From COE1 sp949066965 (GTDB lineage Bacteria; Bacillota; Clostridia; Lachnospirales; Lachnospiraceae), in contig CARTDA010000003.1 in assembly GCA_949066965.1 (NCBI GenBank), forward strand, positions 146,459 through 210,458: 64,000 nt of DNA, given 5' to 3'. Under the pieces are notes generated by a model. The model saw nothing but the letters and a program-made list of their open reading frames with translations. It searched no databases and was not told the DNA's origin. Shown one piece after another: positions 16,744-24,850 of this stretch. The position numbers and the translations under genes are program-made. Positions within the stretch are counted from its first letter, which is position 1; each line of letters begins with the position of its first letter.

Positions 16744-17115
16744 TTATTTATTTTGCTCTGGAAACACTTCCGCTTCTATTTCCTCTGCAAACCGTTTCAT
16801 CTGGTTTGCTATTGTTGGAGCCATATCATTTTTAGAATATCTTGCAGACCAGCAATTCGATTTGAGCTGCTTATACTTACTTTTCACATTTCTGCTAAAT
16901 AATCCACAATTCTCAATCATTTCGTCACGCTGCTTGTGGTCACGGCTATGAAGATTTTGTTCCTTTGCCAGTTTCGCCTCGATTATATGTAATGAAATAT
17001 AAAAACTTATTGTCACAATCCAATTACAATGCAGCTTGTTATTGCAATCAAACACAGAATTTAACACTTCTTTATTGTCCTGGTATTTCTTCTTATGTTC
17101 CTGGGCTGTCGGCAC
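16744..17115 (-). CDS. HEPN-like small protein, third gene of an unassigned module
   Basis: 123 residues, helical throughout. The segment NWIVTISFYISLHIIEAKLA (about 31-50) followed by HSRDHKQRDEMI (about 56-67) resembles a group of short HEPN-type proteins with a WxxTxxFYxxLHxIEA helix and an HxxR motif, a fold used by many toxin and defence RNases. Whether the catalytic Rx4-6H is present is not clear to me, so RNase activity is a guess. It starts 4 bases after the preceding gene stops. AT-rich relative to queA and pheT nearby. Confidence 0.6.
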   Translation of the reverse strand: MPTAQEHKKKYQDNKEVLNSVFDCNNKLHCNWIVTISFYISLHIIEAKLAKEQNLHSRDHKQRDEMIENCGLFSRNVKSKYKQLKSNCWSARYSKNDMAPTIANQMKRFAEEIEAEVFPEQNK

Positions 17116-17119
17116 TTCC

Positions 17120-17626
17120 TTAACCTCGCTTGTATATAGTATTTACTTCATCAAACATATATTCAATGCCACTGCATGTGATGACATCAAGCACCATAAA
17201 ATCATTAATTTCCACATATTTCTTCAACATTTCAAATCCAAAGTCATTATACTGTAAAACATTCTCGTCAATTGTGGAATCATCCATCACAATGATAAAT
17301 GCCTGTTCATTATCTTTGCGGACTTCATATGCCATTACAATATCATCTTTCGATTGGCAAAATTCCACTAAGTCCTCCTGCCAGTATCGAGGTTTTAGTC
17401 TTGTGACCCATTTTTCAACAATATTGCTGACACTGTTTTTATTATCTCCATTTTCCTTGGTAACTTCATCCATAAGATCCAAAGAAAGCATTTTATATTC
17501 TTGCGCACTGGCATTACTGTTCTCAATATCAGATCTTGCACTGGAAAAACGCACCTCAACCATTGCTGTTCGAAATCTGTCGAAATTGCTACCTGATAAC
17601 TCCTCGTTCTTTTTTATTACTTTCAT
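17120..17626 (-). CDS. Unknown protein, second gene of the module
   Basis: 168 residues, no signal peptide or membrane helix. N-terminal half predicted helical (FRTAMVEVRFSSARSDIE), C-terminal half alternating strands and helices (AFIIVMDDSTIDENVLQY, YVEINDFMVLDVITC). No motif I can name. Its ATG overlaps the stop of the preceding gene (ATGA), the classic sign of translational coupling, and the HEPN-like gene follows at once, so the three products are probably made together. Confidence 0.55.
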   Translation of the reverse strand: MKVIKKNEELSGSNFDRFRTAMVEVRFSSARSDIENSNASAQEYKMLSLDLMDEVTKENGDNKNSVSNIVEKWVTRLKPRYWQEDLVEFCQSKDDIVMAYEVRKDNEQAFIIVMDDSTIDENVLQYNDFGFEMLKKYVEINDFMVLDVITCSGIEYMFDEVNTIYKRG

Positions 17627-17877
17627 AGCTCTTCCTCCAAATATCCTTCAGCTTGAAAACCAATATTTTTGCCATATATTCTCTGATACTCAAGCCCACA
17701 GTCTCTTAATCCCTGAGCAATCTTTTCAGCATAATTAATTGGTATCGCATAAGCTTCACCATTATCGCCATTTTTGTCGCCATTAAAAACAAGCAAAAAA
17801 GACTTCTCGTTAAACCCCATAGCTATACTATTCACTTTTTTAATGTTTTCAAGTTCAACACTGTTCTGATTACTCAT
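17623..17877 (-). CDS. Small protein, first gene of the module (DUF3467-like layout)
   Basis: 84 residues. The pattern SFLLVFNGD ... AYAIPINYAEKIAQGLRDC ... EYQRIYGKNIGF resembles small beta-beta-alpha proteins of the DUF3467 type, but I cannot confirm membership. AGGAG precedes the ATG, and a promoter lies at 17925-17953. Overlaps the next gene by 4 bases. Confidence 0.55.
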   Translation of the reverse strand: MSNQNSVELENIKKVNSIAMGFNEKSFLLVFNGDKNGDNGEAYAIPINYAEKIAQGLRDCGLEYQRIYGKNIGFQAEGYLEEEL

Positions 17878-17924
17878 TATTTTCTCCTAATTAACCATAC
17901 AGATTCATAAATTCTTATAATACA

Positions 17925-17953
17925 AAAATAACAAATTATTCAAAAAAAGTCAA
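17925..17953 (-). promoter_or_regulatory. Putative promoter of the three-gene module
   Basis: TTGACT and TATTTT on the minus strand with a 17-base spacer in a very AT-rich stretch. An alternative -10, TATTAT, lies slightly downstream. Confidence 0.4.
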
Positions 17954-17994
17954 CACTCTCAGAAATTCACAGCTACTTTTTCGTCTCTCAAGGC

Positions 17995-19026
17995 TTACCT
18001 GACAAACATCGCATCCCCAAATGAAAAGAAACGGTACCGCTCCTGCACGGCTGTTTTATAGGCATTGAGTACATTCTCCCGCCCCGCGAGCGCTGACACC
18101 AGCATAATCAGGGTCGATTCCGGAAGATGGAAGTTGGTTATCAGGTTGTCCAGCACCTTAAACCGGTAGCCGGGGTAAATAAATATTTCCGTGTTGTCGC
18201 TTCCGGCGATAACCTTTCCCTGTTCATCCGCGGCGCTCTCTATCGTGCGGCAGCTTGTCGTCCCGACACAGACAACCCTTCCTCCCGACTGTTTTGTGCT
18301 GTTTATGATATCCGCCGCCGCCTGTGTCACCTGATAAAACTCGGAGTGCATATGGTGGTTTAGGAGATTGTCTTCCTTCACCGGACGAAATGTGCCCAGT
18401 CCGACATGCAGCGTGACATATGCAATCCGGACTCCTTTTTCCTGAACCCTTTCAAGAAGCTCACTCGTAAAATGAAGCCCGGCCGTCGGTGCCGCCGCAG
18501 AGCCTTCATATTTCGCATACACTGTCTGATAACGGTTCTTATCCGTAAGCTTGTGTGTAATATAAGGCGGCAGCGGCATCTCCCCAAGCCTGTCGAGCAC
18601 CTCCTCAAAGATTCCGTCGTACTGAAATTGTATGAGCCGGTTTCCCTCGTCTACAACGCCGATAACTTTTCCAGTTAATAGCCCGTCGCCAAAACGGATA
18701 ACAGCGCCTTCTCTTGCCTTCTTTCCCGGCTTTACAAGCGTTTCCCATACATCACCTTCATGCCGTTTGAGCAGGAGCACTTCAATCGCTGCCCCTGTCT
18801 CAGCCTTCGTCCCCATCAGACGCGCAGGAATAACCTTTGTGTTATTCAGCACAAGGCAGTCCCCTTCATGAAGGTAGTCCACAATGTCCGTAAATACCTT
18901 ATGCTCTGTATTCCCGGTTTCCCTGTCCAGCACCAGAAGCCTTGAAGCCGACCTGTCCGCAAGCGGATCCTGTGCAATCAGTTCCTGCGGCAGGTCAAAA
19001 TAAAAATCTTTTTTTAACAGTTCCAT
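17995..19026 (-). CDS. queA: S-adenosylmethionine:tRNA ribosyltransferase-isomerase
   Basis: QueA transfers the ribosyl part of SAM to preQ1 in tRNA, forming epoxyqueuosine. The 343-residue length is normal. Family stretches are clear: YFDLPQELIAQDPLADRSAS at the start, CLVLNNTKVIPARL, GSAAAPTAGLHFTSELLE, VTLHVGLGTFRPV, and ITNFHLPESTLIMLVSA near the end. It lies 25 bases after pheT and could be the third gene of the pheST unit; no tgt gene is in the window. Confidence 0.96.
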   Translation of the reverse strand: MELLKKDFYFDLPQELIAQDPLADRSASRLLVLDRETGNTEHKVFTDIVDYLHEGDCLVLNNTKVIPARLMGTKAETGAAIEVLLLKRHEGDVWETLVKPGKKAREGAVIRFGDGLLTGKVIGVVDEGNRLIQFQYDGIFEEVLDRLGEMPLPPYITHKLTDKNRYQTVYAKYEGSAAAPTAGLHFTSELLERVQEKGVRIAYVTLHVGLGTFRPVKEDNLLNHHMHSEFYQVTQAAADIINSTKQSGGRVVCVGTTSCRTIESAADEQGKVIAGSDNTEIFIYPGYRFKVLDNLITNFHLPESTLIMLVSALAGRENVLNAYKTAVQERYRFFSFGDAMFVR

Positions 19027-19051
19027 AATTTATCCTTATCAAAAATGCAGC

Positions 19052-21472
19052 CTATGCGCGCAGTTCAATGCCAAGCCCCTCTAATCCGTTCAGAATCTTT
19101 TTCATGGCGCCTGACACGTCACTCTCCTCAAGCGTCCTGTCCTTTGCCCGGAACGTAATCGAGTAAGCGACAGACTTAAATCCCGCCTGAATCTGACTGC
19201 CCTCATAGATGTCAAACAGGCGATACTCTTCCAGAATTTTTCCGCCACGCTGTTCAATCACCCGCTCAATATCCCCGACCAGTATATTTTTAGGCACTAC
19301 CATGCTGATATCACGTGACACGGCAGGATACTTCGCAATTCCCTCATACTTTCTGTCAAAGGAAGCAAACGGAAGTATCTCCGGCATGTCAAGCACCGCA
19401 ACATAAACCTTGGTGTCTATCCCATAATTGTCACCAACCTCAGGGTGTACCTCACCCAGATAACCGATAACCGTGTCTTTATACTGTATCAGTGCCTGAC
19501 GTCCAGGATGAAGAAACGTTTTTTCCGCATTCGGGTCATAGGTAATCTTCTTTGTCATGCCGATGCTCTCAAGAAACTCCTCGACAACACCCTTCATGGT
19601 GAAGAAATCCCCCTCCCCATACATACCGAGTGTGAACTGCATTCTCTCATCAGGGTAGTCCACCACCGGCAGGCTTTTCGGAATGTAAATATTGCCAAGC
19701 TCATACAGGCGCACATTCTTGTTTCTGCGGTTGTAATTCGTGGCAAGCGATGTCAGGATTCCGTTCAGGGAAATCGTTCTCATAATCGAGAAATCCTCCC
19801 CTAACGGATTGGAAATTGTCACTGTATTCCGAAGGGCGCTGTCTGCCGGTATCAGAAGCTTGTCAAAGACCTTTGGACTCTCAAACGAGTAACACATGCC
19901 CTGTGAAAAACCACAGTACTCGGCAATGTCCCTTGCCTTCTCCTCAATTCGCAGCTTAAATGGAAGCTTGCCTGTCGTCGCCTCACCGCTTGGAAGCGTG
20001 GTGGGGATTTTGTCATATCCGTAAAATCTTGCAACTTCCTCGGCGATATCCGCAAAACATCCAATATCCTGTCGGAACGAAGGCGCCGTAATCATGCCAG
20101 TCTGCTCATCATAGGCAAGCTCCAGCCTGCCGAATATCTCAAGCATTTCGTCTTTTGCAATGTCCGTTCCAAGAAACTGATTGATTCTCTCCGGCTCAAA
20201 CCGAATCTGCTTCAACTCCTTGAAGGGTTCTTTTACGTCAACTATTCCGCCTACGACTTCCCCGCAGCCAAGTTCCTCTATCAGATGGCACGCCCTGTTG
20301 ATAGCCGCCTCTGCATTCCTCGGATCCAGCCCTTTCTCAAAAATTCCGGAAGCGTCTGTCCGAAGCCCTACCCTCTTGGACGACTTCCTGATATTCGCAC
20401 CGTTAAATGTCGCCGCCTCAAACAGTACTGTCTTAACATCATCGGTAATCTTGGAATTCTCACCGCCCATAATGCCTGCAAGACCAATTTCTTTTTCCGC
20501 ATCACAAATCATGAGCATTTCCGAGTCAAGCTTGCGTACCTGTCCGTCAAGCGTCTGGAATTCGTCCCCATCCTTTGCACGTCTGACAATAATTTTGTTT
20601 CCGGCAACATTGGCAAGGTCATATGCGTGCATCGGCTGGCCATACTCCATCATGACATAGTTTGTGATGTCAACGAGATTGTTAATCGGCCTGATGCCGC
20701 ATGAAGCCAGCCTTCTCTGCATCCATTCGGGAGACGGTGCAATCTTGATGTTTTTGCACACTCTTGCACAGAAACGTGAGCAGAGGTCTGCATCCTTTAT
20801 CTCCACCGAAATAAAATCATTTACATCCTCTCCGTTTCCCCTGACTTCCACCACTGGCGGAATAAATGGTTTTCTAAATGTCGCAGCTGCCTCCCTCGCA
20901 ATTCCCAGAATGCTGTAGCAGTCCACACGGTTCGATGTCACCTCATACTCTACCACCGTATCATGCAGCCCGAGTGCCTCTATCGCATCCTCCCCGGGTG
21001 TCACGGGCTTCTGGAATACATAGACGCCATCCTCTGGTGCCTCTGGATACATATCGCGGCTGGAACCAAGCTCCTCAATCGCACACATCATCCCTGCCGA
21101 CTCAACGCCGCGCAGTTTCCCAGCCTTGATTTTTATTCCGTTTTCCGGAAGCGGGCCGCCGTCATGCCCCCCGGCTACCTTGCCGCCGTCAAGGACGGTG
21201 GGAACATAATCCCCCTCCTTCAGATTCTGTGCCCCGGTTACAATCTGTACGGTCTCCGTTCCGACATTGACCTGACAGACAATCAGCTTATCGGCGTCCG
21301 GATGACGCTCAATCTTTTCAATATGCCCGACAACAATCTTTTCAAGATTCTTGTCCAGCCGTTCAAATCCTTCTACCTTTGTCCCTGAGAGTGTCATTGC
21401 ATCACAGTATTCTTTGTCCGCACATGCAAGCTCAGGGACATATGCCCTAATCCACGATAATGATGTATTCAT
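19052..21472 (-). CDS. pheT: Phenylalanine-tRNA ligase beta subunit
   Basis: 806 residues from the ATG at 21472, preceded by GGAGG; an in-frame ATG at 21490 overlaps that site. Domains in order: EMAP/tRNA-binding (about 40-150, with IVVGHIEKIERHPDADKL), B3/B4 editing domain, B5 domain, catalytic-like core and the C-terminal FDX-ACB anticodon-binding domain (FDRKYEGIAKYPAVSRDISM onward). With PheS it forms the alpha2-beta2 enzyme charging tRNA-Phe. Located 84 bases after pheS and under the same T-box. Confidence 0.97.
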   Translation of the reverse strand: MNTSLSWIRAYVPELACADKEYCDAMTLSGTKVEGFERLDKNLEKIVVGHIEKIERHPDADKLIVCQVNVGTETVQIVTGAQNLKEGDYVPTVLDGGKVAGGHDGGPLPENGIKIKAGKLRGVESAGMMCAIEELGSSRDMYPEAPEDGVYVFQKPVTPGEDAIEALGLHDTVVEYEVTSNRVDCYSILGIAREAAATFRKPFIPPVVEVRGNGEDVNDFISVEIKDADLCSRFCARVCKNIKIAPSPEWMQRRLASCGIRPINNLVDITNYVMMEYGQPMHAYDLANVAGNKIIVRRAKDGDEFQTLDGQVRKLDSEMLMICDAEKEIGLAGIMGGENSKITDDVKTVLFEAATFNGANIRKSSKRVGLRTDASGIFEKGLDPRNAEAAINRACHLIEELGCGEVVGGIVDVKEPFKELKQIRFEPERINQFLGTDIAKDEMLEIFGRLELAYDEQTGMITAPSFRQDIGCFADIAEEVARFYGYDKIPTTLPSGEATTGKLPFKLRIEEKARDIAEYCGFSQGMCYSFESPKVFDKLLIPADSALRNTVTISNPLGEDFSIMRTISLNGILTSLATNYNRRNKNVRLYELGNIYIPKSLPVVDYPDERMQFTLGMYGEGDFFTMKGVVEEFLESIGMTKKITYDPNAEKTFLHPGRQALIQYKDTVIGYLGEVHPEVGDNYGIDTKVYVAVLDMPEILPFASFDRKYEGIAKYPAVSRDISMVVPKNILVGDIERVIEQRGGKILEEYRLFDIYEGSQIQAGFKSVAYSITFRAKDRTLEESDVSGAMKKILNGLEGLGIELRA

Positions 21473-21556
21473 AGTAATCCTCCATTCCAATCTTCTTTAT
21501 CCACAACATCCAAGCATTTATTCTATATTTTGTCTTAAATCATTCCGGAACAGCTC

Positions 21557-22576
21557 CTAAAACTGCTTCAGGAATCTGATATCATTTTCATACAGTAGTC
21601 TCATGTCATCAATCTCATACTTCAACAGGGCAATTCTCTCGAGACCCACGCCAAACGCAAAACCTGTATAAGCATCCGGGTCAATATTGCTCATTTTCAA
21701 CACGTTAGGATGCACCATGCCGCACCCTAAAATTTCTATCCATCCCTCGCCCTTGCAGAACCGGCAGCCGCTTCCGCCACACTTAAAGCACGATACATCC
21801 ATCTCGGCAGACGGCTCTGTAAATGGGAAATGGTGCGGCCTGAATTTCACCTTTGTTTCCTCACCGAACAACTCGCGCGCAAACTCGGCAAGCGTTCCCT
21901 TTAAGTCCGCAAATGTAATATTTTTATCGATGACAAGCCCTTCAATCTGGTGGAAGGAAGGAGAGTGTGTCGCGTCCACCTCGTCCGAACGGAATACGCG
22001 CCCTGGCGCAATCATCCTGATGGGGAGCTTCCCTTTCTCCATCTCGTGAACCTGTACCCCTGAAGTCTGTGTCCTGAGAAGGATATCACTGTTAATGTAA
22101 AATGTATCCTGCTCGTCCTTCGCGGGATGGTCAGCCGGAATATTCAGCGCCTCAAAGTTATAATAGTCCTTTTCTATCTCCGGTCCCTCTACAACCTCAT
22201 ACCCCATGCCGGTAAAAATTCTCTCGACCTCCTCAAGGGCAATAGTGTTCGGATGACGATGTCCCACCTTGTTTCTTTGAGCCGGAAGTGTCACGTCAAT
22301 CACTTCCGCTTTCATCTTTGCCTCGCGAAGCTTTCTTTCCATATTTGTCCGCGCCTCGTCCAGAATCCGTTCGATTTCCTCCCGCGCCTCGTTGACAAGC
22401 TGCCCTACCTTCGGTCTGTCCTCAGGCGCCACATCCTTCATACCCTTTAAAACAGCTGTAAGCTCACCCTTTTTTCCCAAAAAACTGACACGCACGTCAT
22501 TTAACTTATCCAGCGCTTCACTCTCATTAATCTGACGGATTGCCTCCGCCTTAATCTGCTCCAACTTCTCTTTCAT
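21557..22576 (-). CDS. pheS: Phenylalanine-tRNA ligase alpha subunit
   Basis: 339 residues, standard length. N-terminal coiled coil (1-90), then the class II catalytic core: motif 2 region (RMIAPGRVFRSDEVDATHSP), HQIEGLVID, and motif 3 (GFAFGVGLERIALLKYEID). The residues FKCGGSGCRFCKGEGW carry four cysteines, a zinc-finger-like insert seen in many Firmicute PheS. The ala/gly position that decides p-chloro-Phe tolerance was not assessed. First gene after the T-box leader. Confidence 0.97.
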   Translation of the reverse strand: MKEKLEQIKAEAIRQINESEALDKLNDVRVSFLGKKGELTAVLKGMKDVAPEDRPKVGQLVNEAREEIERILDEARTNMERKLREAKMKAEVIDVTLPAQRNKVGHRHPNTIALEEVERIFTGMGYEVVEGPEIEKDYYNFEALNIPADHPAKDEQDTFYINSDILLRTQTSGVQVHEMEKGKLPIRMIAPGRVFRSDEVDATHSPSFHQIEGLVIDKNITFADLKGTLAEFARELFGEETKVKFRPHHFPFTEPSAEMDVSCFKCGGSGCRFCKGEGWIEILGCGMVHPNVLKMSNIDPDAYTGFAFGVGLERIALLKYEIDDMRLLYENDIRFLKQF

Positions 22577-22617
22577 CCCTGTTCTCCTTTACTTTACAAA
22601 ATTTCTATTGCAGCTTT

Positions 22618-22657
22618 TGCTGACATATTTCCTTTAGACGCCCGTGTGCATAAAAAA
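22618..22657 (-). repeat. Terminator-linked repeat, copy ii
   Basis: Read on the minus strand it starts in the T-run of the T-box terminator: TTTTTTATGCACACGGGCG, then TCTAAAGGAAATATGTCAGC. It differs from copy i (10003) at four positions in about 40. It separates the T-box from the pheS ribosome site. Confidence 0.75.
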
Positions 22658-22966
22658 TCCCTCACAGGAAAAACTCCTGCAAGGGACGAATAAACCGCGG
22701 TACCACCCATGTTCCTGTCTTGTATATCCATGTTCATATACGTAACAGACGCTCAACAGACGTAACGTGTCACTCCGTCTTTTTCTACCATATCAGCCAG
22801 TCTCCCTCAATGAAAGACAGCCAAACTTCAAAAAAGCTGCTCCGGTGGGAAATTCAACATCACATCTGAACTGGGGAGGCTTTCAGCCGGTGACCTCCGT
22901 TCTCTGGCAGAAAATGTGACTCTACTTTGCACCTTCATTGCATTTGCATGATAAGTAATATTATTA
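22652..22966 (-). promoter_or_regulatory. T-box leader controlling pheS-pheT
   Basis: T-boxes sense uncharged tRNA and switch between a terminator and an antiterminator. On the minus strand the T-box core GGGTGGTACCGCGG (22695-22708) is exact. Stem I features AGAGAAC and GGCTGAAAGCC are present, and a UUC triplet at 22849-22851 within GAATTTCCC is a sensible phenylalanine specifier. The terminator hairpin (22658-22686, TCCCTTGCAGGA with TCCTGTGAGGGA) is followed by six T bases. All this fits the downstream pheS. Confidence 0.95.
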
Positions 22967-22972
22967 AAATTT

Positions 22973-23001
22973 ATAATATGTTATCATCCGCAAAATGTCA
23001 A
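22973..23001 (-). promoter_or_regulatory. Promoter of the pheS T-box transcript
   Basis: Consensus TTGACA and TATTAT on the minus strand, 17-base spacer. Confidence 0.8.
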
Positions 23002-23035
23002 GCCCAAAAATAAAAATGCCGGTATATTTATCTAA

Positions 23036-23914
23036 CTATTTCAGCCGTGTATACAAAATCTCCATCTTCCCATAATCTGTCATGATTTCGAGAATCATGC
23101 TGTTGGTAATATTATAATCTGTGGCATTGTACTCATGGACATACAAATCACTCTGAAACTGTACGCCATTTTGTGCCTTATCCTCTATGGCGCTCATGGC
23201 ATATGTAGATATGATGTTTCCAATTTCCATAAGGGCAGAACGCTCAATATCATCCATAAAATCAATATTCGGAAGCTTCATGCCGCTAATCTTATTGTAC
23301 AGAACATCGACAAGTTTGTCTGACATTCCGTACAGAAACAGATGTCTGTTTCCCCCCTCTGCAATTGTCCTGACAATCACGGCACCATCCACATCACCCT
23401 TATAAATACAGCTCTTTACGTCTAAAATTGGAATATCATACATTTCGGTCAGAAGCTTATGTGCAACACTTTTGATAAAGCTTTCTGTGTCAACAAACGA
23501 TTCCAGGTTTTGCAGTGGTATATTCTTCAATATCTTTCTGTCACAGATACAGACATGATTGACAAGCCATGCAAGCATGGAACCAATAAAACTTTTTAAA
23601 TTTTTCGTGGAAAAATCCTTTCCAAGAAGTTCCTTGTATACCTGAACCGTATTTTTAAAGTCTTCATGAATCTTGACATGCTGGTCATAGCTCACATATT
23701 TCTTCTCTCTCTGAAGCGCCTGCTCCGAGTCAAAATGAAATTTTGTGTAATCCACAAGAAAATCAATCGTGTCCATGCATTCCTGTCTGTTGCTCTTCCT
23801 GTCACCACTCTTGGCAATTTCCAGCAAATGCTCAATCTTGTCAAACAGCTGACGGTGCTGTTCATCAATTTTGTCAATCCCAACCTTGTATTCATCTTTC
23901 CATAAAGCTGCCAT
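23036..23914 (-). CDS. Bacteriohemerythrin fused to a CheX/CheC-like domain
   Basis: 292 residues from the ATG at 23914, which has AGGTGATAGGGG upstream. The first 130 residues are hemerythrin: VGIDKIDEQHRQLFDKIEHL, HFDSEQALQREKKY, HVKIHEDF and WLVNHVCICD supply the His/Glu/Asp ligands of an oxygen-binding di-iron site. The rest (about 140-292) resembles CheX/CheC phosphatases, with DIERSALMEIGNIISTYAMSA fitting the ExxN signature helix. The architecture suggests an oxygen-responsive protein that acts on phosphorylated CheY-like receivers, or uses a degenerate version for binding. It stands alone between the pheS leader and the YihY gene. Confidence 0.85.
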   Translation of the reverse strand: MAALWKDEYKVGIDKIDEQHRQLFDKIEHLLEIAKSGDRKSNRQECMDTIDFLVDYTKFHFDSEQALQREKKYVSYDQHVKIHEDFKNTVQVYKELLGKDFSTKNLKSFIGSMLAWLVNHVCICDRKILKNIPLQNLESFVDTESFIKSVAHKLLTEMYDIPILDVKSCIYKGDVDGAVIVRTIAEGGNRHLFLYGMSDKLVDVLYNKISGMKLPNIDFMDDIERSALMEIGNIISTYAMSAIEDKAQNGVQFQSDLYVHEYNATDYNITNSMILEIMTDYGKMEILYTRLK

Positions 23915-23983
23915 GCCCCTATCACCTTTCTTCATCCATCGTAAATTGATTTACAGTAATAGTATACCATCCCATGGAAAAAT

Positions 23984-24850
23984 TTACAAGACATCTGAAA
24001 GATAATCATCCACATATCCATCCGCAATCCACTTATTGACAAGTGCGCCACAAAAAAAAATGTACATACAAAAATACAGCCAAATCATCACAATCACGAT
24101 ACTCGTCAGGCTGCCGTACATGGAAAATCCGCCAAAATAATCAATGTAGACAGAAAAACCAAACGAGTACAGTGTCCAGAACACCGAAGTGACCACCGCC
24201 CCGGGATAATGCTCTTTCCATGGGAGCGCATTGTTTGGCAGCAGGCTATACATGGTACAGAATACCACCGAAATCATTCCGGCGACAAATATATGGCGTA
24301 TCCCGCCGAAGAACCGCCATAGGTTCGCCAGCGTACCGCTGTCAGGAATCAGCCATTTCGCCAGCGTGTTTCCAAAAACAAGGACACCTGCCGACAGCAA
24401 TATCGCAAGCAGTAAAAAAATGGTGTAAAAGGCTGCCTTCAACCGCAAAAGAATATATCCTCTCGTCTCCTCCACCTCGTAGATATGGTTAAGTCCCCTA
24501 ATCAGCGCCAAAACTCCCTTGGAAGCTGACCAGATTACCACAAAAGCCGAAATTGACAGCAGCGTCAGCTGGTTTCCATGGTAACTGTCTACAATGCTCA
24601 TCAGGAAAAGATATATTTTCTCTGGAATGACTGCCTGCGAAATATTGACCATTTCCTTGTTGCCAAAGATGTTATGCGGCAGAATGCCACTGACAATCAT
24701 GACCATCGGAATCACTGACAGGAACAAAAAGAACGCGGCGCCGGAGGCGTAGGTTCCCACCTCAGCCTCATTAAACGCTCCGCGTATTTCCTTTTGCATC
24801 CTGTATAACCTTGAAATTATTGACATCCGGGACTGCCCCTTCCCAATCAT
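23984..24850 (-). CDS. YihY/UPF0761 (BrkB-like) membrane protein
   Basis: 288 residues with about six TM helices. The N-terminal segment TYASGAAFFLFLSVIPMVMI (about 32-51) is the typical first helix of the YihY family, once linked by error to RNase BN. The inner signature WSASKGVLALIRGLNHIYEV and RGYILLRLKAAFYT is also present. Function is not settled; envelope-related transport is possible. Its ATG overlaps the stop of the SpoIID-like gene by 4 bases, so the pair is translationally coupled. Confidence 0.88.
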   Translation of the reverse strand: MIGKGQSRMSIISRLYRMQKEIRGAFNEAEVGTYASGAAFFLFLSVIPMVMIVSGILPHNIFGNKEMVNISQAVIPEKIYLFLMSIVDSYHGNQLTLLSISAFVVIWSASKGVLALIRGLNHIYEVEETRGYILLRLKAAFYTIFLLLAILLSAGVLVFGNTLAKWLIPDSGTLANLWRFFGGIRHIFVAGMISVVFCTMYSLLPNNALPWKEHYPGAVVTSVFWTLYSFGFSVYIDYFGGFSMYGSLTSIVIVMIWLYFCMYIFFCGALVNKWIADGYVDDYLSDVL

